A program made the position numbers and the translations under genes. Shown piece by piece: positions 35,268 to 44,400 of a stretch of 44,569 nt of DNA (the first letter of the stretch is position 1; every line of letters starts with the position of its first letter). This stretch comes from Defluviicoccus sp. bin129 (lineage in GTDB: Bacteria; Pseudomonadota; Alphaproteobacteria; MPNO01): positions 1 to 44,569 of the forward strand of contig MPNO01000038.1 of assembly GCA_002239065.1 (NCBI GenBank), in the 5' to 3' direction. The notes under the pieces are model-generated. The model saw nothing but the letters and a program-made list of their open reading frames with translations, ran no database searches and had not been told where the DNA came from.

Positions 35268-36143
35268 ATGGAACACGGACGCTTCGCCTACTCGCCGATC
35301 GTCGACCGCGAGCCGCTGCGCTTCCCGAACGGCGCGCGGATCGCGGTCTGGGTGATCCCCAATATCGAGCATTTCCACTGGGACAAGCCCTCGACCTCGG
35401 TCACCGCGGTGACCGCCCATCTCAAGCCCGACGTGCTCAACTATTCGTGGCGCGATTTCGGCGTGCGGGTCGGCATCTGGCGCTTGATCGAGGTGATGGA
35501 GCGCCACGGGGTCAAGGGCACGGTGGCGCTCAACTCGGAGGTCTGCGGGCAGTACCCGCGCATCGTCGAGGCCGGCAACGAGCTCGGCTGGGAGTGGATG
35601 GGGCATGGCAGCACGAACTCGGTGCTGTTCAACGACCAGCCCGAGGACGAGGAGCGCCGGCTGATCGGCGACATCGTCTCGACCATCGCGGCGGGCACCG
35701 GGACCGCGCCCAAAGGCTGGCTCGGGCCGGCGCTCAGCGAGAGCCTCAACACGCCCGACATCCTGGCCGCGAACGGCATCGAGTATGTCTGCGACTGGGT
35801 CAATGACGAGCAGCCCTACGCGATGGAGGTGAAGTCGGGCTCGCTGGTCTCGATGCCCTACTCGATCGAGATCAACGACATCCCGGCCTTCCTCGACCGC
35901 GGGCTGGGCGCCGAGGAGTTCTACCGGATGATCGTCGACCAGTTCGACATGCTCTACGAGGACGGCGCGACGACCGGCCGGGTGATGGCGATCTGCCTCC
36001 ACCCCTTCCTGATCGGCCACGCCTTCCGCGCCAAATATCTCGACAAGGCGCTCCGCCATATCCGCCAGCGCGCCGAGGTGTGGGTGACCAGGGGCGGCGA
36101 CATCAACGACTGGTACCGGGCGAACTACCTCGCCGGGTCATAG
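35268..36143 (+). CDS. Polysaccharide deacetylase family protein (PuuE-like)
   Basis: This 291-residue NodB-fold protein starts YSPIVDREPLRFPNGARIAVW. It contains GWEWMGHGSTNSVLF with metal-site histidine candidates and a late MAICLHPFLIGHAFRAKYLD segment, typical of the branch that includes the allantoinase PuuE. There is no signal peptide, consistent with a cytoplasmic small-molecule hydrolase rather than a glycan deacetylase. It is in one operon with the isochorismatase-like gene. Its stop overlaps the stop of the convergent ABC permease. Confidence 0.83.
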   Translation: MEHGRFAYSPIVDREPLRFPNGARIAVWVIPNIEHFHWDKPSTSVTAVTAHLKPDVLNYSWRDFGVRVGIWRLIEVMERHGVKGTVALNSEVCGQYPRIVEAGNELGWEWMGHGSTNSVLFNDQPEDEERRLIGDIVSTIAAGTGTAPKGWLGPALSESLNTPDILAANGIEYVCDWVNDEQPYAMEVKSGSLVSMPYSIEINDIPAFLDRGLGAEEFYRMIVDQFDMLYEDGATTGRVMAICLHPFLIGHAFRAKYLDKALRHIRQRAEVWVTRGGDINDWYRANYLAGS

Positions 36144-36935
36144 CCGCCAGCGCAGCAGGGAGCGCTCGGCGCGGGCGATCAGCCAGTTCACGGTGAGCCC
36201 GAGCACCGACAATATGGCGACGCCGGCGATCAGCTCGTCCATCGCCATCAGGCTGCCGGCGAGCAGGATATAGGCGCCGATGCCGAACTCGGCGCCGATC
36301 ATCTCGGCGGCGACCAGCAGCACGATGGCGATGGCGGCCGAGATCCGGAACCCCGGCAGGATCGCCGGCAGCGCGCCCGGCAGGATGATCTTGCGCACGA
36401 TCGACCACCAGGAGAGCCCGAAGGACTGGCCCATGCGGATCAGGCCGCGCTCGACATTGTCGACCCCGCCATAGGTCGCGATCACGGTGGGGAAGAAGGT
36501 GCCGAACAGAATGGTCGCGACCTTCGAGCCCTCGCCGATGCCGAACCAGATCACGAACAGCGGAAGGAGGGCGATCTTGGGGATCGGGAAGATCGCCGCG
36601 ACCACCGGCGCCAGCCCGGCGCGGGCGAGCGAGAACAGCCCGATGGAGATGCCGACCGCCATCCCGAGCACGGTGCCGATCGTCCAGCCCAGCACCAGAC
36701 GCTGCATCGAGGCGCTCACATGCTTCCACAGCAGCCCGGTCTCCACCAGATATTCGAGGGCGGCGAGCGCCTCGGACGGGGCCGGCAGCACCAGCGGCGG
36801 GATCACCCCGGCGCGGCACCCCGCCTCCCAGAGCCCGATCACGGCGACGAACACCAGCGGCCCGACGATGCCGAGCGGCCGCGGCAGGAACCCGCCGCCC
36901 CTGAAGGGCACGCTCCTGCGGACCTCCTCAGCCAT
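36138..36935 (-). CDS. ABC transporter permease (SsuC/TauC type)
   Basis: This 265-residue membrane protein has about six helices and the inner-membrane loop (ILPGALPAILPGFRISAAIA) that contacts the ATPase. ATG 36935 overlaps the ATPase gene end by 8 bp. It belongs to the nitrate/sulfonate/taurine/pyrimidine-precursor import family, with the ATPase and receptor genes upstream. Confidence 0.9.
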   Translation of the reverse strand: MAEEVRRSVPFRGGGFLPRPLGIVGPLVFVAVIGLWEAGCRAGVIPPLVLPAPSEALAALEYLVETGLLWKHVSASMQRLVLGWTIGTVLGMAVGISIGLFSLARAGLAPVVAAIFPIPKIALLPLFVIWFGIGEGSKVATILFGTFFPTVIATYGGVDNVERGLIRMGQSFGLSWWSIVRKIILPGALPAILPGFRISAAIAIVLLVAAEMIGAEFGIGAYILLAGSLMAMDELIAGVAILSVLGLTVNWLIARAERSLLRWRL

Positions 36936-37695
36936 CGACCAGCTCCAGCTCGGCCGCCAGGGCCTCGTCGCGGAGCAGGGTCCAGAGGCGTTGGCGATGC
37001 TCCTCCAGCTCGCCCGCATGCGCCGGGCGGGTATCGAGCGGCAGGTCGATCTCGATGATCTCGCGGACCTGTCCGGGGCGGCGCGACAGCACCACCACCC
37101 GGTGGCCCAGCCGGACCGCCTCCTGCAAATTGTGGGTGATGTAGACGGCCGAGAAGCCCTCGCGGGTCCACAGCTCGATCAGGTCGTCCATCAGCAGCTC
37201 GCGGGTCTGGGCGTCGAGCGCCGACAGCGGCTCGTCCATCAGCAGGAAGGCGGGCGAGACCGACAGCGCGCGGGCGATCGCGACGCGCTGCTTCATGCCG
37301 CCCGAGAGCTGGCGCGGGAACGCCGAGCGGAACTCCGAGAGCCGGGTGCGGGCGAGCACGTCGTCGACGATCCGCTCGGTCTCGCCGCGTCCGAGCGCGT
37401 GGTCCTCCAGCGCGAGCCGCACATTGCCCTCGACCGTGCGCCAGGGCAGCAGCGCGAAGTCCTGGAAGATATAGGTCAGCGGGTTGAGCGAGCCGGGCGG
37501 CGGCTCGCCGATCTGGATCACGCCCCCGCTGTCGGGCCGTTCGAGCCCGCCGATCAGGCGCAGCAGGGTCGACTTGCCGCAGCCCGACGGCCCGATGACG
37601 CAGACGATGCGCCCTTCGGGGATGTCGAGATCGATCCCCCGCAGCACCTCGACCTCGCCATAGGCGTGGCGAAGGCCGGCGAGGCGCAATTCCAT
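36928..37695 (-). CDS. ABC transporter ATP-binding protein (SsuB/TauB type)
   Basis: This 255-residue ATPase has Walker A GPSGCGKST at residues 35-43, a Q-loop in YIFQDFALLPW, signature LSGGMKQR and Walker B FLLMDEPLSALD, followed by the H-loop in YITHNLQEA. All catalytic residues are present. It is the middle gene of the importer operon. Confidence 0.94.
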   Translation of the reverse strand: MELRLAGLRHAYGEVEVLRGIDLDIPEGRIVCVIGPSGCGKSTLLRLIGGLERPDSGGVIQIGEPPPGSLNPLTYIFQDFALLPWRTVEGNVRLALEDHALGRGETERIVDDVLARTRLSEFRSAFPRQLSGGMKQRVAIARALSVSPAFLLMDEPLSALDAQTRELLMDDLIELWTREGFSAVYITHNLQEAVRLGHRVVVLSRRPGQVREIIEIDLPLDTRPAHAGELEEHRQRLWTLLRDEALAAELELVDG

Positions 37696-37717
37696 CGCGC
37701 GGCCTTGCGCCTGGGGA

Positions 37718-38749
37718 TCAGTAGGTCTCGACGTAGCTCCCGTCGACCAGCTTGTCGATGCCGATATCGCTCTTGACCAGCCCCGACGCCTTGAACCAGT
37801 CGAGCTGCGCCTTGACGCTGGAGAGGTTGAGCTTGGCGCCCTGGTTGAGCCGCATCGCGCCGTTGCGGATCGACGGCGCCGCCTTGGCGTAGGGCCGGCT
37901 GGTGTAGACGTATTTGTGGATCAGCTTGACCGTCGCCTCGGCCGCCGCCTCGCCGGCGGTCTTGTCGACCAGGGCGGCGTTGAAGTCGGCCGCGCCGCGC
38001 GAGAACGCGGCGAGGAAACGCTTGGTGCGGTCGCGCTGCTCCGCCGCCGTCTTCGCCGAGGTGAACACCGTGGTCACCTGGTAGTCCGGCGCGTAGTCGG
38101 CGACCCACCCGATGATGCGGATCTTGCCGCCTCTGGCGAGCGCCTTGGCGATATGCGGCACGATGGCCCAGGCGTCGATCTGGCCCGATTTCAGCGCGGC
38201 GATGATCGCCCCCACCTTCTGCAGCGGCTTGAGCTTGATCTGCTCCAGCGGGATGCCTTCCTTCTCGGCGATGCGCGACGCCATGTAGTGGAAGGAGGAC
38301 CCGGTCTGGGTCATGCCGAAGCTGCGCCCGGCGAGCTTCGCGGGCGTGGTCACGCCGGCCTTCCAGGCGGCTTCGGAGACCAGGATGGCCGAGCCGTCGA
38401 TCCCCTTCTCCTCGTGCAGCGCGCCGCCGATGATCTTGATCGCGCCCTTGTCGGCGAGGTTGATCAGCCCGCCGGTGATCGCGGTCACGCCGTAATCGAT
38501 GTCGCCCGAGGCGATCGCCACGGCCATCGGCGCGGCGGCCTGGAAGTACTTGAACTCGACGTCGAGCCCGGCCTCCTTGAAGTAGCCCTTCTCGAAGGCG
38601 ATGAAGCTCCCGGAATGCGAGGTGAAGCGCAGCGCGCCCACGTTGATCTTGTCGGCGGCAAAGGCGGCGCTGCCCGCCAGCACCGCGGAAGCGGCCACCA
38701 GCGCGGCGGCGAAGCGCCGGGTCGGGGCAGCATGGCGTTCGATCAGCAC
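37718..38749 (-). CDS. ABC transporter substrate-binding protein (SsuA/NMT1 type)
   Basis: This 343-residue receptor has a signal peptide (RRFAAALVAASAVLAGSAAF then AA) and family features INVGALRFTSHSGSFIAFEKG, FKEAGLDVEF and AIIAALKSGQIDAW. A GTG start at 38749 gives a twin-arginine-containing leader; the exact start is uncertain. The importer converges on the isochorismatase/PuuE-like pair, so its ligand may be their substrate. Confidence 0.9.
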   Translation of the reverse strand: MLIERHAAPTRRFAAALVAASAVLAGSAAFAADKINVGALRFTSHSGSFIAFEKGYFKEAGLDVEFKYFQAAAPMAVAIASGDIDYGVTAITGGLINLADKGAIKIIGGALHEEKGIDGSAILVSEAAWKAGVTTPAKLAGRSFGMTQTGSSFHYMASRIAEKEGIPLEQIKLKPLQKVGAIIAALKSGQIDAWAIVPHIAKALARGGKIRIIGWVADYAPDYQVTTVFTSAKTAAEQRDRTKRFLAAFSRGAADFNAALVDKTAGEAAAEATVKLIHKYVYTSRPYAKAAPSIRNGAMRLNQGAKLNLSSVKAQLDWFKASGLVKSDIGIDKLVDGSYVETY

Positions 38750-38909
38750 TTTCCATTCCTCCCTGGGACTGGCTGTGAATGCACGGCATCATACATGAGA
38801 GCGCGGCGCCCGCGCGACCGCCGATCGCAACGCCGGGCGCCGCCCCCGCCCGGCCGCGAGCGGGCCCGCCTCGGGACGGTCCGCCGCTATCCGGCCGAAG
38901 GCGCGGCGG

Positions 38910-40745
38910 TCACCAGCCCGCCGTCAGGCGGACCCCCACCCCGTGCTCGGGCGGCCGGTCGCCGCCCGCCGCCTCGCGGCGCGTGGCTTCGATCAGCAGG
39001 CCGAACGCCAGCCGCGCGGGCCGGGCCCGCTCCAGCCGCCAGCCGAAGCTGTATCGCCGATACGACTCCGCCAGCCGCAGCCCGAGCTCGGGCGTGGCCG
39101 TGAGGCGGTCGGCCAGGACCTCGAACCCGTAGCCCATCCGGGCGTCCAGCCGGCCCTTCGCCTCGAACGCGCGCTCGGAGCCGCCACGCGACGCATCGTC
39201 CAGCGACCACAGCGTCTCCGTCCCGCTCTCCGCCTCGCCCCAGACCGGCTGGAGCGCAAACCACGGCTCCCGGCCCAGCGCGCCCGGCGACAGCGCCGCC
39301 GACCCCGAGACGCCCCACTCCTTGCGGCCCTTCGCCTCGTGCGCGACCAGGGCGCGCACCCTTCCCTCCACCGTGAACGCCCCCGCCGCGTAGCGCATCC
39401 CGGCGCCCAGCTCCATCCCGACCCCGGTCCCGGCATCGCCTTCATCGAAACGCAGGCCGATCTCGCCCGACGGCGTGACGGTCGTGCCCGCCGCGGCGCC
39501 GAAGTCGCCCTCGGCGTCGAGGATCAGCCTGAGCCGGTTGGCACTGCCTACGGCTTGCTCGAGATCCCTTTCCCGGCCGGACTCGGTCTGCACCCACATC
39601 GCATCCGACTTCACCGACAGGCGCAAATCGTCCGGCTCCTCGCCTTCGAAGATCCGTCCCTTCACGCCGAGCGCGCCCATCCGCATCGCGACCCTGGTCA
39701 GGATGGACGCCTGACCCTCGGGCTTCACCGTGAGGTCGCCGGCGCCGTAGCCGACCAGCCCCCAGACGCTCAGGTCTTCGGCCAGCGCGAACCGGGCATA
39801 GGGGTAGACGCCGGTGAGGTCGGCCCGGATCCTGCCCCGGTCGAATCCGCCGCTGCGCGACGCGACCGGCCGGTAGCTGCCCTCGCTGTCGCTGAGCGCG
39901 ACCGCGACACCCGCCAGAACGCGCCCCCACTGGCCGTCGACGCCGAGGAATCCGGTGGTCACATCGCTTTCCAGCGTCGTCTCGTCCACCCGGGCCTCGA
40001 AAGCGCCGAACGCCATGCGGCCCCAGAGCGTGTAGGCGGGGCGCTCGCCGGCCCCGCCCGCCGTGAGGTGGAACGCGCTGCGGCGCAGCAGCTCCCGCCC
40101 GCTCATCCCGCGGGTCGCGCGGAAACCGGCCGCGTTCTCCGCTTCCTCCAGCCAGCCCGGCCGGTCCGCGAAACCCGCTTCCTCCCCCGCCACGCCGGAC
40201 CCGGTGCCGCCGACGCGCCGGCCGCCGAGCGTCACCTGCGATCCGTCGGCAGCCTCGAAGCGCGACGTCATCACATCCACCGCCTGGACCCCGATGGCGC
40301 GCCCGAGGCGGACGTTCCAGGCCTCGATCGTCGCGGTCTCGACGGAAGGGGTGACGTCGATGGTCATGGTGTAGGCCGACGCGCTCTCGTCGGTGCCGTC
40401 GCTCACCCTGAAGGCGAAGCTGGCATAGGGATCGCCGAAGGCGTTCGCCGCCGGGGCGAAGACCAGCCTGCCGGCGTCGATATCGGCCCGGGCGATCGAC
40501 TGGCCGGCGGTCACCGCCGCGCCGCCATCGGTCAGCGAGCCCGCCGCCGGCAGGGTCACGATCCTGACGCTCGCCAGCGTGTCGCCCGGGTCCGCGTCGG
40601 CAAAGCCGAAATCGGCGGCGGCGAAGGCGTAGGGCGTGTCCTCCGGCGTGGTCGCCTCCCGGTTGGCCGCGGTCGGCGCGGCGTTCGCGTCGGGCACGAC
40701 GGGCACGACGGGCACCACGGGCATGTCGGTCACGTCGACGGTCAT
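38910..40745 (-). pseudogene. Cadherin/VCBS-like repeat protein with C-terminal beta-barrel, 5'-truncated
   Basis: The frame of 611 residues begins in the last strand of a repeat (TMTVDV) without a signal peptide or any preceding repeat. One full Ig/cadherin-like repeat follows, from about residue 35 to 130 (EDTPYAFAAADFGFADADPGDTLAS in part, ending YTMTIDV). The remaining 450 residues alternate strands and end in a Trp (RLTAGW), typical of an autotransporter-like outer-membrane barrel. The start Met is simply the internal Met of the repeat end, and a stop lies four codons upstream. So the N-terminal part has been lost at about 40,745, where the right mobile region starts. Confidence 0.75.
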
Positions 40746-41038
40746 GGTGTGACCGAACTAGAATGCTCTTTCAGTGCTAACGGGCTCGATCAGGATCGTT
40801 GTCTCTCCCGGTTAGATCACTAATATAGGGTACTTTTTTGGGGGCCGCAAGTCTATTCCAAAGAGGCGAAATTTCTACCTTATGTATTTCTTATGTGGGC
40901 AGTTGATTGCATTCAGGGAAATGCAATAGGTTTGAGAGAATTGGATTGATATGGAGACCATCGGAATTCCTTGATCTATTATCGGCATAATATGGCCTTG
41001 TGTCGACCGGTTCAGGGACCGTTGCGGGGAGGCCTGCG
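40746..41038. other. AT-rich leader of the right mobile module
   Basis: No gene is seen. The sequence is much richer in A and T than the flanking DNA and holds an inverted repeat (listed separately) and several AT-rich boxes that could be promoter elements. It occupies the equivalent place to 7480-7841 in the left module and is the best place to look for an oriT. Confidence 0.5.
40906..40927. promoter_or_regulatory. ATTGCATT/AATGCAAT inverted repeat upstream of the right RHH gene
   Basis: ATTGCATT (40906-40913) and AATGCAAT (40920-40927) form a perfect 8-bp inverted repeat with a 6-base spacer, about 110 bp upstream of the first RHH gene. The right arm extended by one base contains ATGCAATA, the exact arm of the palindrome upstream of the left RHH cassette. 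It is a candidate RHH binding site or oriT element. Confidence 0.55.
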
Positions 41039-41443
41039 ATGAACGGGGACGAGGGCGGGCACCGCCAGCGGGCGGTGATGGCGAGCGATGCGGAGTGGGA
41101 GCGGGCCGGGCGGCTGGCGCGGCAGCACGGCATGGACCGGTCGCGCTACCTGATGCATCGCGCGCTGATGCCCGATGCGATACCGGCGGAGGTTCTGCGC
41201 CGCGCGGTGCGCGAGCTGCTGGTGCTGTCGCTGCTGGAGGAGAGACGGCTGCGCGAGGCGGGCGCGGGCCGGGAATGGGAAGACGCGTGCGACGCGGTGG
41301 ACGGGTGGATCGACCGCGAGCGCACGCTGGGGGGCGTGACCGATCCCGGCGCGGCGAACCGGTGGAAGGCGCTGGGCGGGGAGCTCGACGGAGAGGACGA
41401 CCCCGGAACGGTTCCAGGGCAGGGGAGGCAGGCTGAGGGGTGA
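41039..41443 (+). CDS. Ribbon-helix-helix mobilization accessory protein
   Basis: This 134-residue protein starts at ATG 41039 with GGGGAGG 6 bases upstream. Residues RAVMASDAEWERAGRLARQH, with G-M-D-R-S-R-Y following, parallel the first RHH gene of the left cassette. The C-terminal half is charged and helical. Its stop overlaps the next start as GTGA. It is the promoter-proximal gene of the right mobilization module. Confidence 0.68.
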   Translation: MNGDEGGHRQRAVMASDAEWERAGRLARQHGMDRSRYLMHRALMPDAIPAEVLRRAVRELLVLSLLEERRLREAGAGREWEDACDAVDGWIDRERTLGGVTDPGAANRWKALGGELDGEDDPGTVPGQGRQAEG

Positions 41444-44400
41444 TCGAGGATCCGAAGCGCCCGCGCAGCCTGAGCCTGAACGCGGCGGAGCGGAAGACGG
41501 TCCGCGACGCCGCGGCGGCGGCGGGCAAGCCGATCTCGGAATACGTTCTCGATCTGGTGGCGGCGGACGACCCCGGCCGGCATCCGGTGGTGCTGACGCC
41601 CGGCGAGCAGGAGGAGCTTCGGGACGGGCTGCGCGAGGTGCGGGGGTTCGTGCGGACGGTGAAGGCGGCACGCGGGGAGGGCGGGCCCGGTCTCGCGGGG
41701 GCGGGGCGGAGGGGTTGTCGGGAACGGCCCCTGTCCGCTCGCCGGCTCCGGCGGAGCTGTCGCCGGAGCCGGAGGTGGGCGCCCTGGGGGCCGTGGCGCC
41801 GGCGGGGGCGCACGTGGCGGAGCGGGGGGGGGGGGGGGCCGGAGCCGGGGCGGCGGACGGCGATCCCGGAAGCCGAGATCCGCGCCGTCGCGCTGGGCCA
41901 CGCGCCGGGGCGCTACACGATCGGCGAGATCGACGCGGCGATCGACCGGCTGGCCGGGAACGGAGATCTGATCGAAGTCGAGCGCCGCGGGATGGACCGC
42001 GCCTTCGTTACCGACCGGGCGGTGAAGGCCGAGCGCCGGGTTTTGGCCTCGATGCGGGCCGGCCGCGGCAAGAGCGTGGCGCTCGCCGGGGAAGAGACGG
42101 TCGAGGCGCGGCTCGAAACGTCGAACCTCACGCAGGGCCAGAGGGAAGCGGTCCGCACGGTGCTGCTGTCGGACGATCTGGTGATCGGCGTGCAGGGCCA
42201 TGCCGGCAGCGGCAAGACCACCATGCTGCGCGCGGTGAAGGCGCTGCTGTGGAACACGAGCATCCACGGCCTCGCGCCTTCGGCCGCCGCCGCGCGGGTG
42301 TTGGAGCGCGAGGCCGGCATCCCGTCCCGCACCCTGCAGTACTTCCTGACCCGCTTCGACGACCTCACCGACCCGGAAGCCCTGGCACGGGCGAGGCAGG
42401 ACTATGCCGGCTCGGTGCTGGCGGTCGACGAGGCCTCGATGATCGACACGATGCGCATGGGCGAGCTGCTGCGGATCGCGGACCGTCTCGGAGTGGCCCG
42501 GGTGGCGCTGGTGGGCGACACGGCGCAGCTGCGGGCGGTGGATGCGGGCCAGCCCTTCCGGCTGCTGCAGAAGGCCGGGATGAAGACCGCCGCCATGACC
42601 GAGATATTGCGCCAGCGCGACCCCGAGCTGCTCGCGGCCGTCGCCCAGTCGCGCGTGGGCGAACCCGGCGCCGCGATCGAGGGGCTGGGCGACCGGGTCC
42701 GCGAGGCGCCCCGGGAAGAGCTCGGGTACGAAGCGGCAAGGCACTGGCTCGCCCTGCCGCCGGAGGAGAGGGCCGACACGCTGCTGCTCGCCCCCACCCA
42801 CGCGATCCGCCGCCAGGCCAACGAGGCGGTGCGCGAGGGGCTGGAGCTGGAAGGCGTCCTGCACGGCCGGGTGCTCCCGATCGACCGGCTGGTCGACCGC
42901 CGCCTCACCCGCGCTCAGGCCGCCGACATCGGGAACTACCAGCCGGGCGATCTGGCCGCGTTCCACCGCGACCATTACGGGTGCCGGAGGGACGACGTGT
43001 GCACCGTCACCGGGATCGAGGACGGCATGGTGGTGCTGGCGCATCCGGACGGCAAGGAGCGCCGCTTCCGCCCGTCGGGCAATGCGGCGTGGTATCTCCG
43101 GATCTGCGACACCGAGCGGATCGAGTTGCGCGCCGGCGACCGGATCCGGTGGACCCGCAACCGCAAGGCGCCCCGCTCCGGCGCGCCGGACCTGGTCAAC
43201 GGCGGCGAGGCGGAGATCGTCGGCATCGATTACAAGCGGGTCCGGTTGCGCGACGCCGAAGGCCGGGCGTTCAGCCTCGCGCTGACGGATCCGCAGCTCC
43301 GCCATCTCGATCATGCCTACTGCTCCACCGTCCATTCGGCGCAGGGAAGAACGGCAAGAGCCGCGATCGCGGTACTGGATGCCGGCGCGGCGGACCGGGA
43401 GCTGTTCCATGTCGAGCTCAGCCGGGTGAGCCACGCCTTCATGCTGCTGACCGACGACCGCGAGGCGCTGGTCGAGCTGCTGCAGGCGCGAGAGGGGATC
43501 GAGGACGGCGCGCTGGAGGCGCTCGGCGTCGATCCGGCGCAGATCCCCCCGGTGGACCCGGAACTGTTCGCGGCGCTGGCGGAGGACTGGCGGGCGCTCC
43601 GGCGACGCGGCGAGCATACGAACACCCTCCCCTTCTTCCTTCCCGGCTACCCGGAGACGATGGCGCGGGCGGCGGCGCTGTCGGAGATCGAGGACCTGCC
43701 ACCCGACATGCGGCGCTTCGTCGAGCGCATGCTGGCGGAGCACGAGACCCACCTCGCCCGCGACCGGGAGGTCAAGGCGCTCACCCGGAAGATCCAGGAG
43801 AGCCGGCGGCGCTGGCCGGAGCTGGGCTGGGCGGCCAGGGCGCGGGGATGCGCGGTGGACGAGCTTCCCCGATACGCCGCCTGGCGCGAGGAAGGGACGG
43901 TGCTGCTGGAGGAGAGCCATCGGCTCGCGGAAGCCGGCGCCGACCTCCGGGCCGGGGATTTCGACGCCGCGCGCCATCTCCGCGCGATGCCGGGAGCGCT
44001 CGCCGGGCTGGAAAGCGCGGCCCGGGCGCTCGAACGGACGCGCACGCTGGACGACGCGCGGCGGCTCCAACCGGTTCGGCGGGCGATTCTCGACGGGGCG
44101 GTGCGCCTCCCAGCAGAGCGCCGGGGCCCGCGAGCGCACGCGCTGGCTGGAGGCCGCGCGGCGGCTCGAACCGGTTCGGCGGGCGATCCGCGACGAGGCG
44201 GTCCGGCTCCTGGAGGAGCGCCGGGACCTGGAGGAACGCGCCCGCCTGGCGCACCGGTCCGGGTTCGCGCCTCCCACGGTGCTGGAGGAGCATGCCGGCT
44301 GGTCGGAGCGCTGCGAGGCGCTGGCCGCGCGCTGGCGGGTCATGGGCGGCGATACGGCCTTGCCGCAACTCCACCGCGACCCGCCGTCGGACAAGATGGA

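Noticed and set aside
7740..41000. Matching terminal repeats at the two element boundaries
   Set aside because: Sequences around 7845 and 40746 were compared in both orientations. Only short, weak matches appeared, not enough to call terminal repeats or target duplications.
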